From: RGDT01 sp964630925 | GTDB lineage: Bacteria > Planctomycetota > Planctomycetia > Gemmatales > Gemmataceae | Assembly: GCA_964630925.1 (NCBI GenBank) | Contig: CAZVZK010000059.1 | Coordinates: forward strand, 1 to 59,656 | DNA length: 59,656 bases | Reading direction: 5' to 3' | Shown: piece after piece, positions 9,034-17,365 of the stretch | Layout: each line of letters starts with the position of its first letter | Numbering within the stretch: the first letter of the stretch is position 1 | The notes under the pieces: generated by a model | What the model was told of the DNA's origin: nothing | The model's input: only the letters and a program-made list of their open reading frames with translations | Databases searched by the model: none | Position numbers and translations under genes: made by a program

Positions 9034-9957
9034 ATGGCCGGGACAGCGACGACCCTCGCCGGACGCCTCCTCTGCGCCAGCGGCTGCGCCTACTCCGCCG
9101 TCGCCGGGGAGGCCGCCCTCGACCCCGAGGCGGCCCTCCCCTACTACACCGGCGTCGGCTTCGCCGCCCCGCCCGCCGCCTTCCTCGCCGGCGCGGGCGA
9201 GATCAACGCCTGCGTCGTCGGCACCTCCGGCGACGGGGTCGTCGTGGCCTTCCGGGGCACGCTGCCACTCGACGGCCCCTTCACCCTCCCCAAGCTGCTG
9301 GACTGGGTGAACGACATCAACGCCGCGCCCGTCGCCGGGGCGGGCCTGCCGGGCCTCGTCCACCGTGGCTTCCTCGGCTCCCTCGACTCGCTCTGGCCCG
9401 CCGTCCGCGACGAGGTGAAGCGCCGGCTCGGGCTCTTGGGCCCGGCGGCCGCCCTGTGCGTGACGGGGCACAGCAAGGGCGGGGCCGTCGCGGCCCTCGC
9501 CGCCATGCGCTTCCAGGCGCAGGAGGGGCTGACGCCGAAGGTGGTCACGTTCGCCGCCCCCAAGGCCGGCAACGCCGCCTTCGCATCCGCCTACAACGCG
9601 GCGGTGGGACACACGCGCTACGAGTACGCCGAGGACATCGTCCCCCACCTCCCCCCGTCGGCCGCATTCCTGGGGGTGCTGTCCTCGCTGTCCTTCCTCT
9701 CGCGCCGGCTGCCGGACTTGAGGCAGTTCGACTACGCGCGGGTGGGCGAGCTGCTCTACATCAGGCGGTCGGGGGAGGTCGTCGCGGGCCCGGACGAGAC
9801 GTTCCTGCCGGGGCGGCGTCAGCGGCTGCTGGAACTCGTCCTGGGCGGCCACGTCCAGCAGATCGGCGACGACCACCGTATCGCCTGCGGCCACGGCTAC
9901 ATGACGGCCCTCTGCCCGGCGGGCGTCTGCCCCGCGCCGCTCGGCCCCACGGGGTGA
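9034..9957 (+). CDS. Class 3 lipase family protein
   Basis: A 307-aa alpha/beta hydrolase of the class 3 lipase family, which cleaves ester bonds in glycerolipids. Landmarks are VVVAFRGT (oxyanion strand, about 69-76), VHRGFLGSLDSLW (109-121), the nucleophile elbow TGHSKGGAVA with S147, VTFAAPKAGN, and the acid strand YAEDIVPHLPP with D201. The catalytic histidine is probably H281 or H287 near the C terminus. No signal peptide is visible, so it is probably cytoplasmic, which is unusual for a degradative lipase. ATG 9034 has AAGGA about 9 nt upstream; an upstream ATG at 8977 in the same frame has no support. A lipase beside a STAND protein could be part of a defence island, but no direct link is visible. 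Confidence 0.85.
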   Translation: MAGTATTLAGRLLCASGCAYSAVAGEAALDPEAALPYYTGVGFAAPPAAFLAGAGEINACVVGTSGDGVVVAFRGTLPLDGPFTLPKLLDWVNDINAAPVAGAGLPGLVHRGFLGSLDSLWPAVRDEVKRRLGLLGPAAALCVTGHSKGGAVAALAAMRFQAQEGLTPKVVTFAAPKAGNAAFASAYNAAVGHTRYEYAEDIVPHLPPSAAFLGVLSSLSFLSRRLPDLRQFDYARVGELLYIRRSGEVVAGPDETFLPGRRQRLLELVLGGHVQQIGDDHRIACGHGYMTALCPAGVCPAPLGPTG

Positions 9958-10379
9958 CGTGCCGGGGGCTCCGGCCGCAGGCCCGGACCCGGCCGAGGCC
10001 GCCGCACGCGCCGCCGAGTACGCGGCGGCGGCCGCGCGGGCTGAGGCGGGCGGTGAGACGGCACCCGATGGACACCGACTACCGCGTCCGGCGAAGATGG
10101 TGGGCGAGGCCAAGCGGCCTGGGCCTACGAGGAGGGGCGGGGGTGGTGACGGCGGGAGCATCTGGGAGGGCGGGAGCGCGCCCAGAGGGCATCCTCCGGG
10201 ATGTCGCCGAGGGCAGCCCGTGAGGGCAGTCACACAACACCCCGAGAAGGCTTGCCACACCGCACTGGGCGGTTATAATGCATGATACGCCGCTATTACT
10301 CTCATCCATGGAAGACTGCGGTAGATCACCCGCCGTGAGGGGCTGGCCTTCTCCGCACTTTCCTTTTTGAGGCCCCACC
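9958..10379. other. Intergenic stretch with one promoter
   Basis: No convincing gene is seen in these 422 bp. An open frame directly after the lipase stop is alanine-, glycine- and arginine-rich and has no ribosome binding site. The only clear feature is the promoter at 10252-10279. Confidence 0.45.
10252..10279 (+). promoter_or_regulatory. Sigma-70-like promoter for the small membrane protein
   Basis: TTGCCA (10252-10257) and a perfect TATAAT (10274-10279) are separated by 16 bp, about 100 bp before the gene at 10380. It is one of the best promoter matches in the window and probably also drives the subtilase gene that follows. Confidence 0.65.
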
Positions 10380-10736
10380 ATGGACCCCAACGTCTACATG
10401 CCGCTCACCGCAGCGGCCACCTTCTGCGCCCTCCTCGCCCTTGGGTTCGGGATGAAAAGGGGCCGGGGACAACGCACGGCCGCTCACGGCGGCGAGCCCG
10501 TCCTCGGTGGGGCCACGGATGACGACGGCGAGCCGCCGGGCGGCCCCCCACCGGCTCCCTCCCCGCTGATGCTCACCTACGCCTTCGTCGTCTCCCTCAT
10601 CGTGATCATCCCGAGCGTCTACGTCATTTTCTTCGCAGGCCCGACTCAGCCGGGGCGTGACTTCGCGACCGGCCTCGTCGGCGGGATCGTGGGCTTCTGG
10701 ACGGGCAAGGCACCCGAGTTCTTTAGCAAGCAGTGA
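10380..10736 (+). CDS. Small protein with two membrane segments
   Basis: A 118-aa protein with a short N-terminal hydrophobic segment (PLTAAATFCALLALGFG), a charged and proline-rich cytoplasmic-type loop (residues ~24-58), a second membrane segment (LTYAFVVSLIVIIPSVYVIFF) and a short C-terminal region FATGLVGGIVGFWTGKAPEFF. GAGG sits about 6 nt before ATG 10380 and a promoter lies upstream. The subtilase gene starts 95 bp downstream on the same strand. Family unknown; a membrane partner or target of the protease is possible but is only inference from position. Confidence 0.7.
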   Translation: MDPNVYMPLTAAATFCALLALGFGMKRGRGQRTAAHGGEPVLGGATDDDGEPPGGPPPAPSPLMLTYAFVVSLIVIIPSVYVIFFAGPTQPGRDFATGLVGGIVGFWTGKAPEFFSKQ

Positions 10737-10831
10737 CGCCTCCGCCTCTCCACCGGACACGGAGCGCGGCCCGCCACGGGCCGCCCCGTGTCCCACCTTG
10801 ATCAGCCTCTCGGTGAAGAAAGGAACACGCC

Positions 10832-12271
10832 GTGACAGTCCTCGCCACCCACCCGCTCCGAGAACAAGCCCGCACGAGGCGGGGCACGGAAGTGTTCCGC
10901 CCCGCCGCCCCCCCCGAGGATGTCCTGGAGGCCCTCGCGCGGCTGGGTGAGCAGGGCGGAGTGACCTCCCTGGGGCTGATCCTCCGCATGGAGGAGGGGC
11001 TGGCCGACTGGGTCGATGAACATGCGGGCGAGGAGGGGCCCCTCGCCGCGATCCGCCGCAGCGCCTTCCACAAGGCGGACCTCGTCCGTGGCGCGCTGGA
11101 GTACGCGATCCCGCGCGGCAGCCGGTGGCGCGATGCCCTCACCCTCCACCCCGCCATCCACTGCTGCTCCGTCCGAGCGCCGACCGCTTACCTGAAGAAG
11201 TTCTTGGGGTCGGGCCTCTTCGGCGGCGGGGACCATGTCATCGCCGGCGTCCTGCTCGATGCGGCGGTCCAGTGCCCTGGGGCGGAGGTCGAGGCCGCCG
11301 CGCGGCGGTCGCCGGAGGAGATGAGGGAGAAGGTCGGCAAGATCGTCCGTCTGACGAAGGGGAGCAACGGCGAGGACGCCTACCTCAACAGCCTGGGCAT
11401 CGGCGACTTCTCCGGCGGGTGGGCCAAGGATTACAAGGGGAGCGGGCAGCGCGCCTGCCTGATCGACTCCGGGGCGGACGAGAGCCACCCCGCGCTCCAG
11501 GAGCGGTTCTGCGCCCACGCCTTCTTCGACTCGCACGGGCACTACAAGGAGGCGAAGTACATCACCGACCGGGGGTGCCACGGCACGAAGATCGCCTCGC
11601 TCATCGTCGGGAGGTCGCTGCCGCTCGACGACTGGGGGCTTTCGGGCTCCCGCCCGCTCCGTGTCGGGCTGGCCCCGGAGGCCAAGATCGCCGCCGTGAA
11701 CGTCCTCCAGGGCGAGTACCTCCGGGAACGCGGCACCATGCAGCAGTTCCTGGCGGGGGCGGAATGGGCCACCGAGAACAGCGGCCACCCCGAGTTCGGC
11801 GGCTACGAGGTGGTGAACATCAGCATCGAAGTGAAGGCGGAGTTCAGCGACGTGTACATGAGGAAGATCGACGGCCTCCTGGATTACATGCGGGAGGGGC
11901 GGAAGCTCGTCCCGCTGCTGGCTTGTGGCAACCAGGGGGGCAGGGTCACCCGCCTGGGGACGAGGGGGTGCTACGTCGGCGCGTGCGACGGCTTCGGGAA
12001 GCGCTGGAAGTCGAACGGGAACGGCGCGACGGTCCACGCTCCTGGGGTGGACCTCCTGTGCGCCCAGCCCGACACGCCGCAGCTCGGCAACGATATCATC
12101 GGGGCGTACTCAGGCACTTCCCTGGCCAGCGGCGTCGTCACCGGGTGCATCCTGCTCCTCTGCGAGGCGACCCGGAGGCCGGCGGGGGAATGTCTGGACG
12201 CGCTGGTGGCCAATCAGCGGCACGGGATGGTCAACCTCGACGCTGCGTACAAGGCGCTCGGGGGTGGCTGA
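10832..12271 (+). CDS. Intracellular S8 (subtilisin-like) serine protease
   Basis: A 479-aa protein. The C-terminal ~280 residues are an S8 peptidase: D212 in ACLIDSGAD, H250 in RGCHGTKIASLIVG, oxyanion N367 in ACGNQGG and nucleophile S430 in GTSLASGVVTG. The N-terminal ~190 residues form an unrecognised helical region in place of a normal propeptide. No signal peptide is present, so it should act in the cytoplasm. It starts with GTG, 27 nt after a CTCGGTGAAGAAAGGA leader containing a purine-rich ribosome binding site. A small membrane protein gene lies upstream. Downstream (12706) is a 92-aa protein with the outline of a stand-alone I9 inhibitor, suggesting a protease kept in check by a separate chaperone-inhibitor. 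Confidence 0.85.
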   Translation: MTVLATHPLREQARTRRGTEVFRPAAPPEDVLEALARLGEQGGVTSLGLILRMEEGLADWVDEHAGEEGPLAAIRRSAFHKADLVRGALEYAIPRGSRWRDALTLHPAIHCCSVRAPTAYLKKFLGSGLFGGGDHVIAGVLLDAAVQCPGAEVEAAARRSPEEMREKVGKIVRLTKGSNGEDAYLNSLGIGDFSGGWAKDYKGSGQRACLIDSGADESHPALQERFCAHAFFDSHGHYKEAKYITDRGCHGTKIASLIVGRSLPLDDWGLSGSRPLRVGLAPEAKIAAVNVLQGEYLRERGTMQQFLAGAEWATENSGHPEFGGYEVVNISIEVKAEFSDVYMRKIDGLLDYMREGRKLVPLLACGNQGGRVTRLGTRGCYVGACDGFGKRWKSNGNGATVHAPGVDLLCAQPDTPQLGNDIIGAYSGTSLASGVVTGCILLLCEATRRPAGECLDALVANQRHGMVNLDAAYKALGGG

Positions 12272-12705
12272 GCTTGATTCGGTGGCTCGGTTGCGGCATG
12301 GTGCTGCTCAGGGATGAGCGCCATCGTGCGTGATACCACTTGCCGGCTCGTTCCCCCGCGAGGACGATCCGCGCACTATACTCGATTGCCCGCCCAGCGC
12401 CGCCCGAGGGCGGGGATACCGGAGCGAATGGCACGGGGCTTGCCCGAGGATCGGGTGGGCGCGAGCCCGTGTCCGCTCTCTCGTTGCCCTGTTTCCCTAT
12501 ACTACCCAGGCGTGTCCGCCGAGGAGGGACGTGGCCGATGGAGGCAGAAACCGGCGCTCGGAGCGACACAACACTAATTGCGCGTCGTATTTGAGTGGTG
12601 CGATGGTGCGACACCGACGGCTCGGCACCTTGAGGCACTTCGGCGGGTTCGGGACACAGGTCGCCAGTCGAGAGGAACTCGCCGGGAAACCAGGAGAATG
12701 GAAGG
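12272..12705. other. Gap between the subtilase and its putative inhibitor gene
   Basis: No gene is supported in these 434 bp although short frames overlap on both strands. Two TATACT elements (about 12374 and 12498) could be -10 boxes for the downstream small gene. The base composition is less GC-biased than the flanking coding regions. Confidence 0.4.
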
Positions 12706-12984
12706 ATGCCTCAGAAATATAACATTGTCCTCTTCTTCGACACCAAGAAACTCGACGCGCCGCAACGGTTCGACCCATCCGCGCGGCTGGGCTTCCTTCA
12801 GAAGGGGATGCAGGCCATCCGCCACACCATCTCCGGGGTCGAGCTGGGGGAGCCGCTCATTTCGTCGTTCTCGGTGCCTGCCAACGTTACGGGCGACCAG
12901 CTCCAGGATCTTCTTGATTTGATGAGCAAGAACGAGTTCGGGGAGGTCTTCTGCGACGGCGAGATACTTCAGGCGGCGCGTTGA
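12706..12984 (+). CDS. Small protein resembling a free-standing I9 (subtilisin propeptide-like) inhibitor
   Basis: A 92-aa protein with a predicted ferredoxin-like order: strand YNIVLFFDT, helix GFLQKGMQAIRHTI, strand ISSFSVPANV, helix DQLQDLLDLM, strand GEVFCDGEI. The pattern 'FSVPAN...L..LL.........EVFCDGEI' parallels the 'GFAAxL...L..L......V.YVE.D' ending of I9 propeptides, which fold and inhibit S8 proteases. There is no signal peptide. AGGAG lies 9 nt before ATG 12706. The next gene upstream on the strand, 434 bp away, is an S8 protease that lacks its own propeptide. The assignment rests on pattern and context, not on a database match. Confidence 0.5.
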   Translation: MPQKYNIVLFFDTKKLDAPQRFDPSARLGFLQKGMQAIRHTISGVELGEPLISSFSVPANVTGDQLQDLLDLMSKNEFGEVFCDGEILQAAR

Positions 12985-13076
12985 CTGGCCCGTCCCTTAT
13001 CGGGGCGTCCCGCCCAAGATGACCGCCCCTTTCGCGGGCCTCTGCCCGTCACCCGCAGAGCGTCGCCGGGCAAAGC

Positions 13077-13103
13077 CCTTGCTCGCCCAAGCGGCGAGCA
13101 AGG
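13077..13103. terminator. Hairpin between convergent genes
   Basis: CCTTGCTCGCC, loop CAAGC, GGCGAGCAAGG: a perfect 11-bp stem. It has no T-run, so termination is inferred from its position between convergent genes. Confidence 0.45.
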
Positions 13104-13240
13104 CGTGTCCTGGCCTACCAGAATCCACCGCGCGTGCGGAAGCCACGCGCCTTCCTGGCAGTGGCGGTCGGGCAACGCTCGCGGCAGTCGCGGGGTGATG
13201 CCGGCCTTCCGGGGCGGGAAGGAAATGCGGGATCGAGACC

Positions 13241-13272
13241 GGCCCCGGCCTCAAAACGTGAGGCACGGGGCC
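13241..13272 (-). terminator. Hairpin downstream of the phosphoribosyltransferase gene
   Basis: GGCCCCG-G-CCTC pairs with GAGG-CA-CGGGGCC around an AAAACGT loop, 29 bp past the stop codon of the minus-strand gene at 13301. Confidence 0.5.
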
Positions 13273-13300
13273 GCCGCGCCACGCGGGGCGTGCCGAGGCG

Positions 13301-13897
13301 TCAGTCGCCGCCCTTCGGCTTCTCGGCGAGGTAGCGGAGGTGGCGGAACTTGCCGCCGTCGTCCAGGCCGGCCCCGACCACCCAGCAGTCGTCGATGTCG
13401 AACATGACCCAGGTCGGGTCGATGTGCGCCTCCTGCCGTCGGTCCTTGCGGAGCAGGAAGAGCGTGTGGATCGAACGGGGCTGGTAGCGCTCGACGAACT
13501 CGATGGCGGTCGCCATCGTCACCCCCGAGTCGAGGATGTCGTCGATCAGCACGATGTCGCGGTCGCGGATGTCGCGGTCGGGGATGATCCAGTCGCCGTA
13601 GATCCTCACCGGCACAGCGATCTGCCCGTCGCCGTAGCTCTGGGCGACGATCACCCGCTCGATGTGCTGGCTGCCCTCCGCCATGTGGCCCATCAGGCGC
13701 TGCCAGGTGTAGCCCGCGCCGTGCATGATCGGGACGAAGGTGACCGGGCGGCCGCGCGACCAGCGGTCGAGGATGGTGCCGTAGAGCTTGAACTGCCCGG
13801 CGAGTTCGGCCCGCTCGATGATCTGGAGCAGGCCGTTCGGCAGCCTCCGCCGCTTGCTGCCGACCTTGGAGATGGTGTGGTCATCGACACGCAGCAT
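13301..13897 (-). CDS. Hypoxanthine phosphoribosyltransferase-like protein
   Basis: A 198-aa type I phosphoribosyltransferase. The PRPP-binding loop is DIVLIDDILDSGVTM (about residues 114-128) and the C-terminal WVVGAGLDDGGKFRHLRYLAE matches the hypoxanthine/guanine PRT pattern 'GYGLDYNEKYRNLPYI'. HPRTs salvage purine bases with PRPP. The segment normally reading 'VGVLKGAFMF' is FVPIMHGAGYTW here, so base specificity may differ from a standard Hpt. Start ATG 13897 is chosen over an in-frame upstream codon at 13912 because GGGAGG precedes it by 5-6 nt. It stands alone on the minus strand amid accessory DNA. Confidence 0.8.
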   Translation of the reverse strand: MLRVDDHTISKVGSKRRRLPNGLLQIIERAELAGQFKLYGTILDRWSRGRPVTFVPIMHGAGYTWQRLMGHMAEGSQHIERVIVAQSYGDGQIAVPVRIYGDWIIPDRDIRDRDIVLIDDILDSGVTMATAIEFVERYQPRSIHTLFLLRKDRRQEAHIDPTWVMFDIDDCWVVGAGLDDGGKFRHLRYLAEKPKGGD

Positions 13898-14791
13898 GTG
13901 AGCCTCCCGCATCCCGGAAGGGTCGCCGTTCGGCCAATGGTGGCCCCGGTGACGTTGGTTACGTTACAGATGGGGCGGCGCGGGGTGGTGAAGGTTGTGC
14001 GTGCAAACGGCGATTTTTGGTGGCGGCCAGCGGGCGGCCGTTCTGGGGCTTCGGGTAGGGCAGGCGGCCGACGGCATGGCGTGTCCGGGGCCGGGGGGGC
14101 CGAAGCGGGCGTAGGTCTCGATGGCGAAGGCGGCCCTGGCGGCGCGGCCGTGCCCACGGAACGCGCCCTCGCGGAGCGCAGGAAGCCGCCACGGGTGAAC
14201 TACGCCATCGGCATCGGCCCCGTCTACGAGGAGAGGGGCGGATCGGTTCCCGAGAACATGCGCGGGCACATCCGTGGCTACCTGCGCGCCCTGGCCCCGG
14301 CGGAGGAGGATGGCGTCCTCCTTCGCGCCCCCGCCCTGGGGGCGGTCCCGCGCCCGCGAGCCGGCCCGTGAAGGGGGGGCGGAGGCGGATCGCCTTGATG
14401 CCGTCCCTCACCGCCTCAAGGCCCCGGTGATCCGCCGGCCTGTCCCGTCCCTTCCGCAGTCCGCTCCTTCAGGACGGCGGGCACGCGCGGCCTCCATACG
14501 ATCCCGCATCCCTCGCGACGGCCCTTCGTCTCCGGCATCGTCCGCCGCTCGGCGGTGGGCTCGATCTGCTTCCTGCCCCGAAATGCGTGGCCCCCGCACG
14601 CCGGGTGGCCGCATTCGGGGCCGCCGGCCCCGAGGGCAGGCGTCCTGCCTCCGGGGCCGAGGCGCCGACGCCGACGGGGCCCGAGCGCGTCAGGCGCGTC
14701 TCTCCGCCCGGCCTCCCCTTCGGCGGCCGAACACATCGCCCCCGCCGGCGTTTCTGGAGGGGACGCCCGCACCCCGGAGGAGACCACCACG
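13898..14791. other. Intergenic region with a repeated gene remnant
   Basis: No complete gene is supported across these 894 bp. It contains the first copy of the 55-bp direct repeat (14101-14155), which reads on the minus strand as part of a coding-like frame, and an element at 14729-14759 that resembles one upstream of the gene at 760. Confidence 0.45.
14101..14155. repeat. 55-bp direct repeat, copy 1
   Basis: This matches 16521-16575 with two mismatches and includes 37 identical bases (14108-14144). On the minus strand both copies encode HG[RL]AARAAFAIETYA[RG]F. In this copy the stop codon that ends the other copy is absent. Confidence 0.8.
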
Positions 14792-15856
14792 ATGGACGAC
14801 ATCACGGCCGCCACGGCCCCCGCCGCGACCCACGTCACGGACCGCCCCACGACGGTCCACCTCACCGACGGCGAGGTCGCCGCCCTCCGTGCGGCCCTGG
14901 GGGACGCCCCGCACCCCGGCACGCCGCCCGCCCCGCTCACGCCGGAGGGGCTCGACACGCTGCGGCGGAAGCTGTCCCTGACGGGGCTGGGCCTGGAGCG
15001 GCTGCTGATCGCCGACTGGGTCTCCGCCGAGCTGTTCCCCAGGGGCGAGTCGGCCACGGCCGGCCAGCTCATCCAATGGGTGGGCGAGTTGCTCCAGGAG
15101 GCCATGTGGCAGGGCTTCCCCGGCCAGACTCTGTTCAAGGGCGACGACGGGGCTTACCACACGCTGGCCCCGGAGATCGCCCTGGTGGAGGCCCCCACGG
15201 GCTACACGCGGCACTGGCTACGGGACGGCATCCGGTGGGCCGAGAACGAGGGCGACGGAGCCCGCGTGAGGGCCCTCAAGGGCCGCCTGGCGGCCCTGCC
15301 GGAGGGCGACGGGGGCTGGCCCGACACGCGGGCCGTCCGCCTCACCTCCGCCCAGGCCGCCGCCCTGTCGGACGCCCTGGGGCGGACGCCGCCCACCGCC
15401 CGCGTGGGCGGGGCGGCCGGCATGACCCCCGCCGCGACGGGCCTGGACGCGCTGGGCCTGGAGACGCTCCGGGCGGGGCTGGCGCGTGCCGCCGTGGGCA
15501 CGGGCGGGCTGAGGTTCACGGCGTGGGTCTACGGCGACGAGCTGGACGACGTTGCGCCCTGCGACGCGGGCCGGCTCGCCGAGGGGGTGCTGGACTGCCT
15601 GAGCGACGACTGGCACGAGGAGTCCTCGGCCCTCTTCCTCGGCTCCGACGGCCGCCACTACTCCCTCGTCGTCCGCGTCGGCGTCTACGAGGAGTGCCAG
15701 GTCTTCGCCCTGGAGTCGGTCGGGATCGAGATCGAGTGCGCGAAGGAGAGGGGCGACGCCGCCCGCGTGGAGGCGCTGAAGGGACACCTGGCCGCGCTGA
15801 AGGCCCTGGCCGGGCGGGCGGCCGAAGGCCGGGAGGGCGTTGGCGCGGCGGCGTAG
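14792..15856 (+). CDS. Hypothetical protein with two copies of the domain in the gene at 88
   Basis: A 354-aa soluble protein made of two tandem related domains. Domain 1 (about 20-168) runs from VHLTDGEVAALRAAL to RALKGRLAALPEGD; domain 2 (about 175-345) runs from VRLTSAQAAALSDAL to EALKGHLAALKAL. Both share W-rich acidic helices and the 'DGxxY/H' strand with the single-domain protein at 88-636. Domain 2 is closer to that protein (PCDAGRLA, DDWHEE). No family name is known to me. ATG 14792 is chosen because CCGGAGGAG lies just upstream; the longer open frame has non-coding-like composition. A 31-bp element in its leader matches one upstream of the gene at 760. Confidence 0.75.
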   Translation: MDDITAATAPAATHVTDRPTTVHLTDGEVAALRAALGDAPHPGTPPAPLTPEGLDTLRRKLSLTGLGLERLLIADWVSAELFPRGESATAGQLIQWVGELLQEAMWQGFPGQTLFKGDDGAYHTLAPEIALVEAPTGYTRHWLRDGIRWAENEGDGARVRALKGRLAALPEGDGGWPDTRAVRLTSAQAAALSDALGRTPPTARVGGAAGMTPAATGLDALGLETLRAGLARAAVGTGGLRFTAWVYGDELDDVAPCDAGRLAEGVLDCLSDDWHEESSALFLGSDGRHYSLVVRVGVYEECQVFALESVGIEIECAKERGDAARVEALKGHLAALKALAGRAAEGREGVGAAA

Positions 15857-16064
15857 CCGGGGCGGCGGCGGCCCGGCCTGGGGCAGGGGTGGGGGTGGTG
15901 GTTTGCGCTTAACGCGGCATACGCGGCCACCGCCCCTACGTCGTCAACGCCGTCCCCAGGAGAGTAATGGGTAGAAGACACGTTGTAGGCGTTCTGTCCC
16001 TCCCCCGGCCCCGAAGCGCAAACGCACCGGCGGCCCCGCCCGGCGTCGGCAGTCGGCCGCCCGC

Positions 16065-16123
16065 CGCCCGGCCTGAACGCCCGCGCCCGGCCCGCACGCA
16101 CGCCCGGCCTGAACGCCCGCGCC
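16065..16123. repeat. Short GC-rich direct repeat
   Basis: A 23-bp sequence beginning CGCCCGGCCTGAACGCCCGC occurs at 16065-16087 and 16101-16123 (36-bp period). About 25 bp later an 11-bp unit GGCGCGACCAC is repeated in tandem. No coding role is seen. Confidence 0.6.
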
Positions 16124-16348
16124 GGTGGCGTGACCTCGCCGGCCCACGGCGCGACCACGGCGCGACCACGGCGGACGGCGGCGCGCACAAGGACCGGGCG
16201 CGGGGTGCCCAGGGTATAGGCGGCCCCGTGCGGGGCCGCCCGAGCCGGGTCAGATCGGCCACAACGGCCACGTCGGCGGGGCGTGTCACGGACAATCTTT
16301 ACAAGAAGAAGACCTACTACCACACCCTCTCCGCCGCACACGTCGCGG

Positions 16349-16366
16349 CGGGCATAATACTGCCCG
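16349..16366. promoter_or_regulatory. Palindrome with embedded -10-like sequence
   Basis: CGGGCA-TAATAC-TGCCCG is a perfect 6-bp inverted repeat overlapping CATAAT. It could be an operator on a promoter, but no gene clearly starts downstream. Confidence 0.3.
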
Positions 16367-16515
16367 TGACACGCCAGCCAGGACGCCGGCGACGGCGGGT
16401 CACGGCGGCCAAGGCGGCGTCTTTGCCGCCCGCGTCGCCTGGGCCGCCGCTCAGCCGGCTTCCCGGCACCCTGGGCCTCGGGGCCTGCCCGTGCCGCGAG
16501 GGTGGGCCGGCACAG

Positions 16516-16722
16516 TCAGTCGAAGCCGGCGTAGGTCTCGATGGCGAAGGCGGCCCTGGCGGCGAGGCCGTGCCCGCCTGGCGCGCGGAGCGTGCGGACC
16601 AGGCCCCGCATCGCGGCCCGTGGGAGGGCGACGGCCTCGCCTTGGAAAGCGGGCTCCTGGAGGACGTGGGCCAGGTACTGGGCCAGCCGCGTGGACAGCG
16701 GGCGCAGCGTGTCCCGGCCGTT
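16516..16722 (-). pseudogene. C-terminal remnant of a small helical protein
   Basis: This minus-strand stretch of about 68 codons has strongly G/C-biased third positions and encodes two amphipathic helices (LSTRLAQYLAHVLQEPAF and RAAMRGLVRTLRA) followed by HGLAARAAFAIETYAGFD and a stop at 16516. No start codon with a ribosome binding site is found in frame, so the 5' end appears lost or is frameshifted. The last 12 residues recur at 14101-14155 in a second, more decayed copy. Family unknown. Confidence 0.35.
16521..16575. repeat. 55-bp direct repeat, copy 2
   Basis: Second copy of the repeat at 14101-14155, here inside the minus-strand remnant that ends at 16516. Confidence 0.8.
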
Positions 16723-17320
16723 CCGCCATGATGCCCTGCGGCCGCCACAGCGGCCCCAGCGCCCACGGCCGGCCTGCCGGCCGTGGCTACGGCAGGTGCG
16801 TCGTCCACCCGCAGAAGCTGCACCGGAAGCCGAACCGTGGCCTGCACATGCACGGCCACTTACACGTCCCGCACGGGGGCACGGCCGCACGGCCCTCCTG
16901 ATCGAGGGCCCACGGCACCGGCGCGAAGCCCTGCCATCTTGGCCGGGCTTCGCGCCTCCCATCGGACGCACACCGGGCCGGCCAGCGGTCCGCCTCCTTG
17001 GTCACCGAGCTGGAGTTGAGCCTGCCTGAGCCGCCCATGTTCGGGAGCCGCACGCCGCCCGTGTGGCAGGAGGCGAGGATGCAGGGGCTGTTGCCGAAGG
17101 CGGACGGAGGGGCAGGGCCGGACGACTCCCCAAGGCACCGTCAACACAGCCGCCGCGACCACCAGGATGGCCGCCAGCCGAGTCTCGGGGGTGGTGATGG
17201 CGCAGCCGCCCTCGGCAAAGATAGAGGTGCCGGGGGAGCGCTGAAGGTCCGGGTGATCCACCAGGACGCTCCGGACGCTCCCCCCTGTATCCTGATCCTG
17301 GAAAGAAGGGTTCGCAAGGG

Positions 17321-17350
17321 TTGCCGACTTCTATCCTATCGTTAGAATAG
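17321..17350 (+). promoter_or_regulatory. Promoter and probable PadR operator
   Basis: TTGCCG (17321-17326), a 16-bp spacer and TAGAAT (17343-17348) precede the PadR gene by 17 bp. CTATCCTA-TCGT-TAGAATAG (17331-17350) is an inverted repeat with one mismatch that covers the -10 box, as expected for autorepression by a dimeric PadR. Confidence 0.55.
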
Positions 17351-17365
17351 CCTGGGGCCGTCGTC

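Larger units (their letters stand above)
12985..13300. other. Convergent intergenic region with hairpins
   Basis: This 316-bp spacer separates the plus-strand inhibitor-like gene and the minus-strand phosphoribosyltransferase gene. It carries two strong hairpins (13077-13103 and 13241-13272) and no supported gene. Confidence 0.5.
15857..17365. other. 1.5-kb repeat-rich region with remnants
   Basis: Only one stretch looks coding, the tail of a minus-strand frame at 16516-16722. The rest holds GC-rich tandem repeats (16065-16123 and about 16146-16172), a palindrome overlapping CATAAT at 16349-16366, a plus-strand stretch at 16837-16880 reading RGLHMHGHLHVPH that recurs near 31728, and a minus-strand frame near 17100-17260 with one hydrophobic segment but no clear family. 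Confidence 0.4.

Noticed and set aside
9959..10285. Ala/Gly/Arg-rich open frame after the lipase gene
   Set aside because: No ribosome binding site, no recognisable domain and low complexity; the good promoter lies near its end, serving the next gene.
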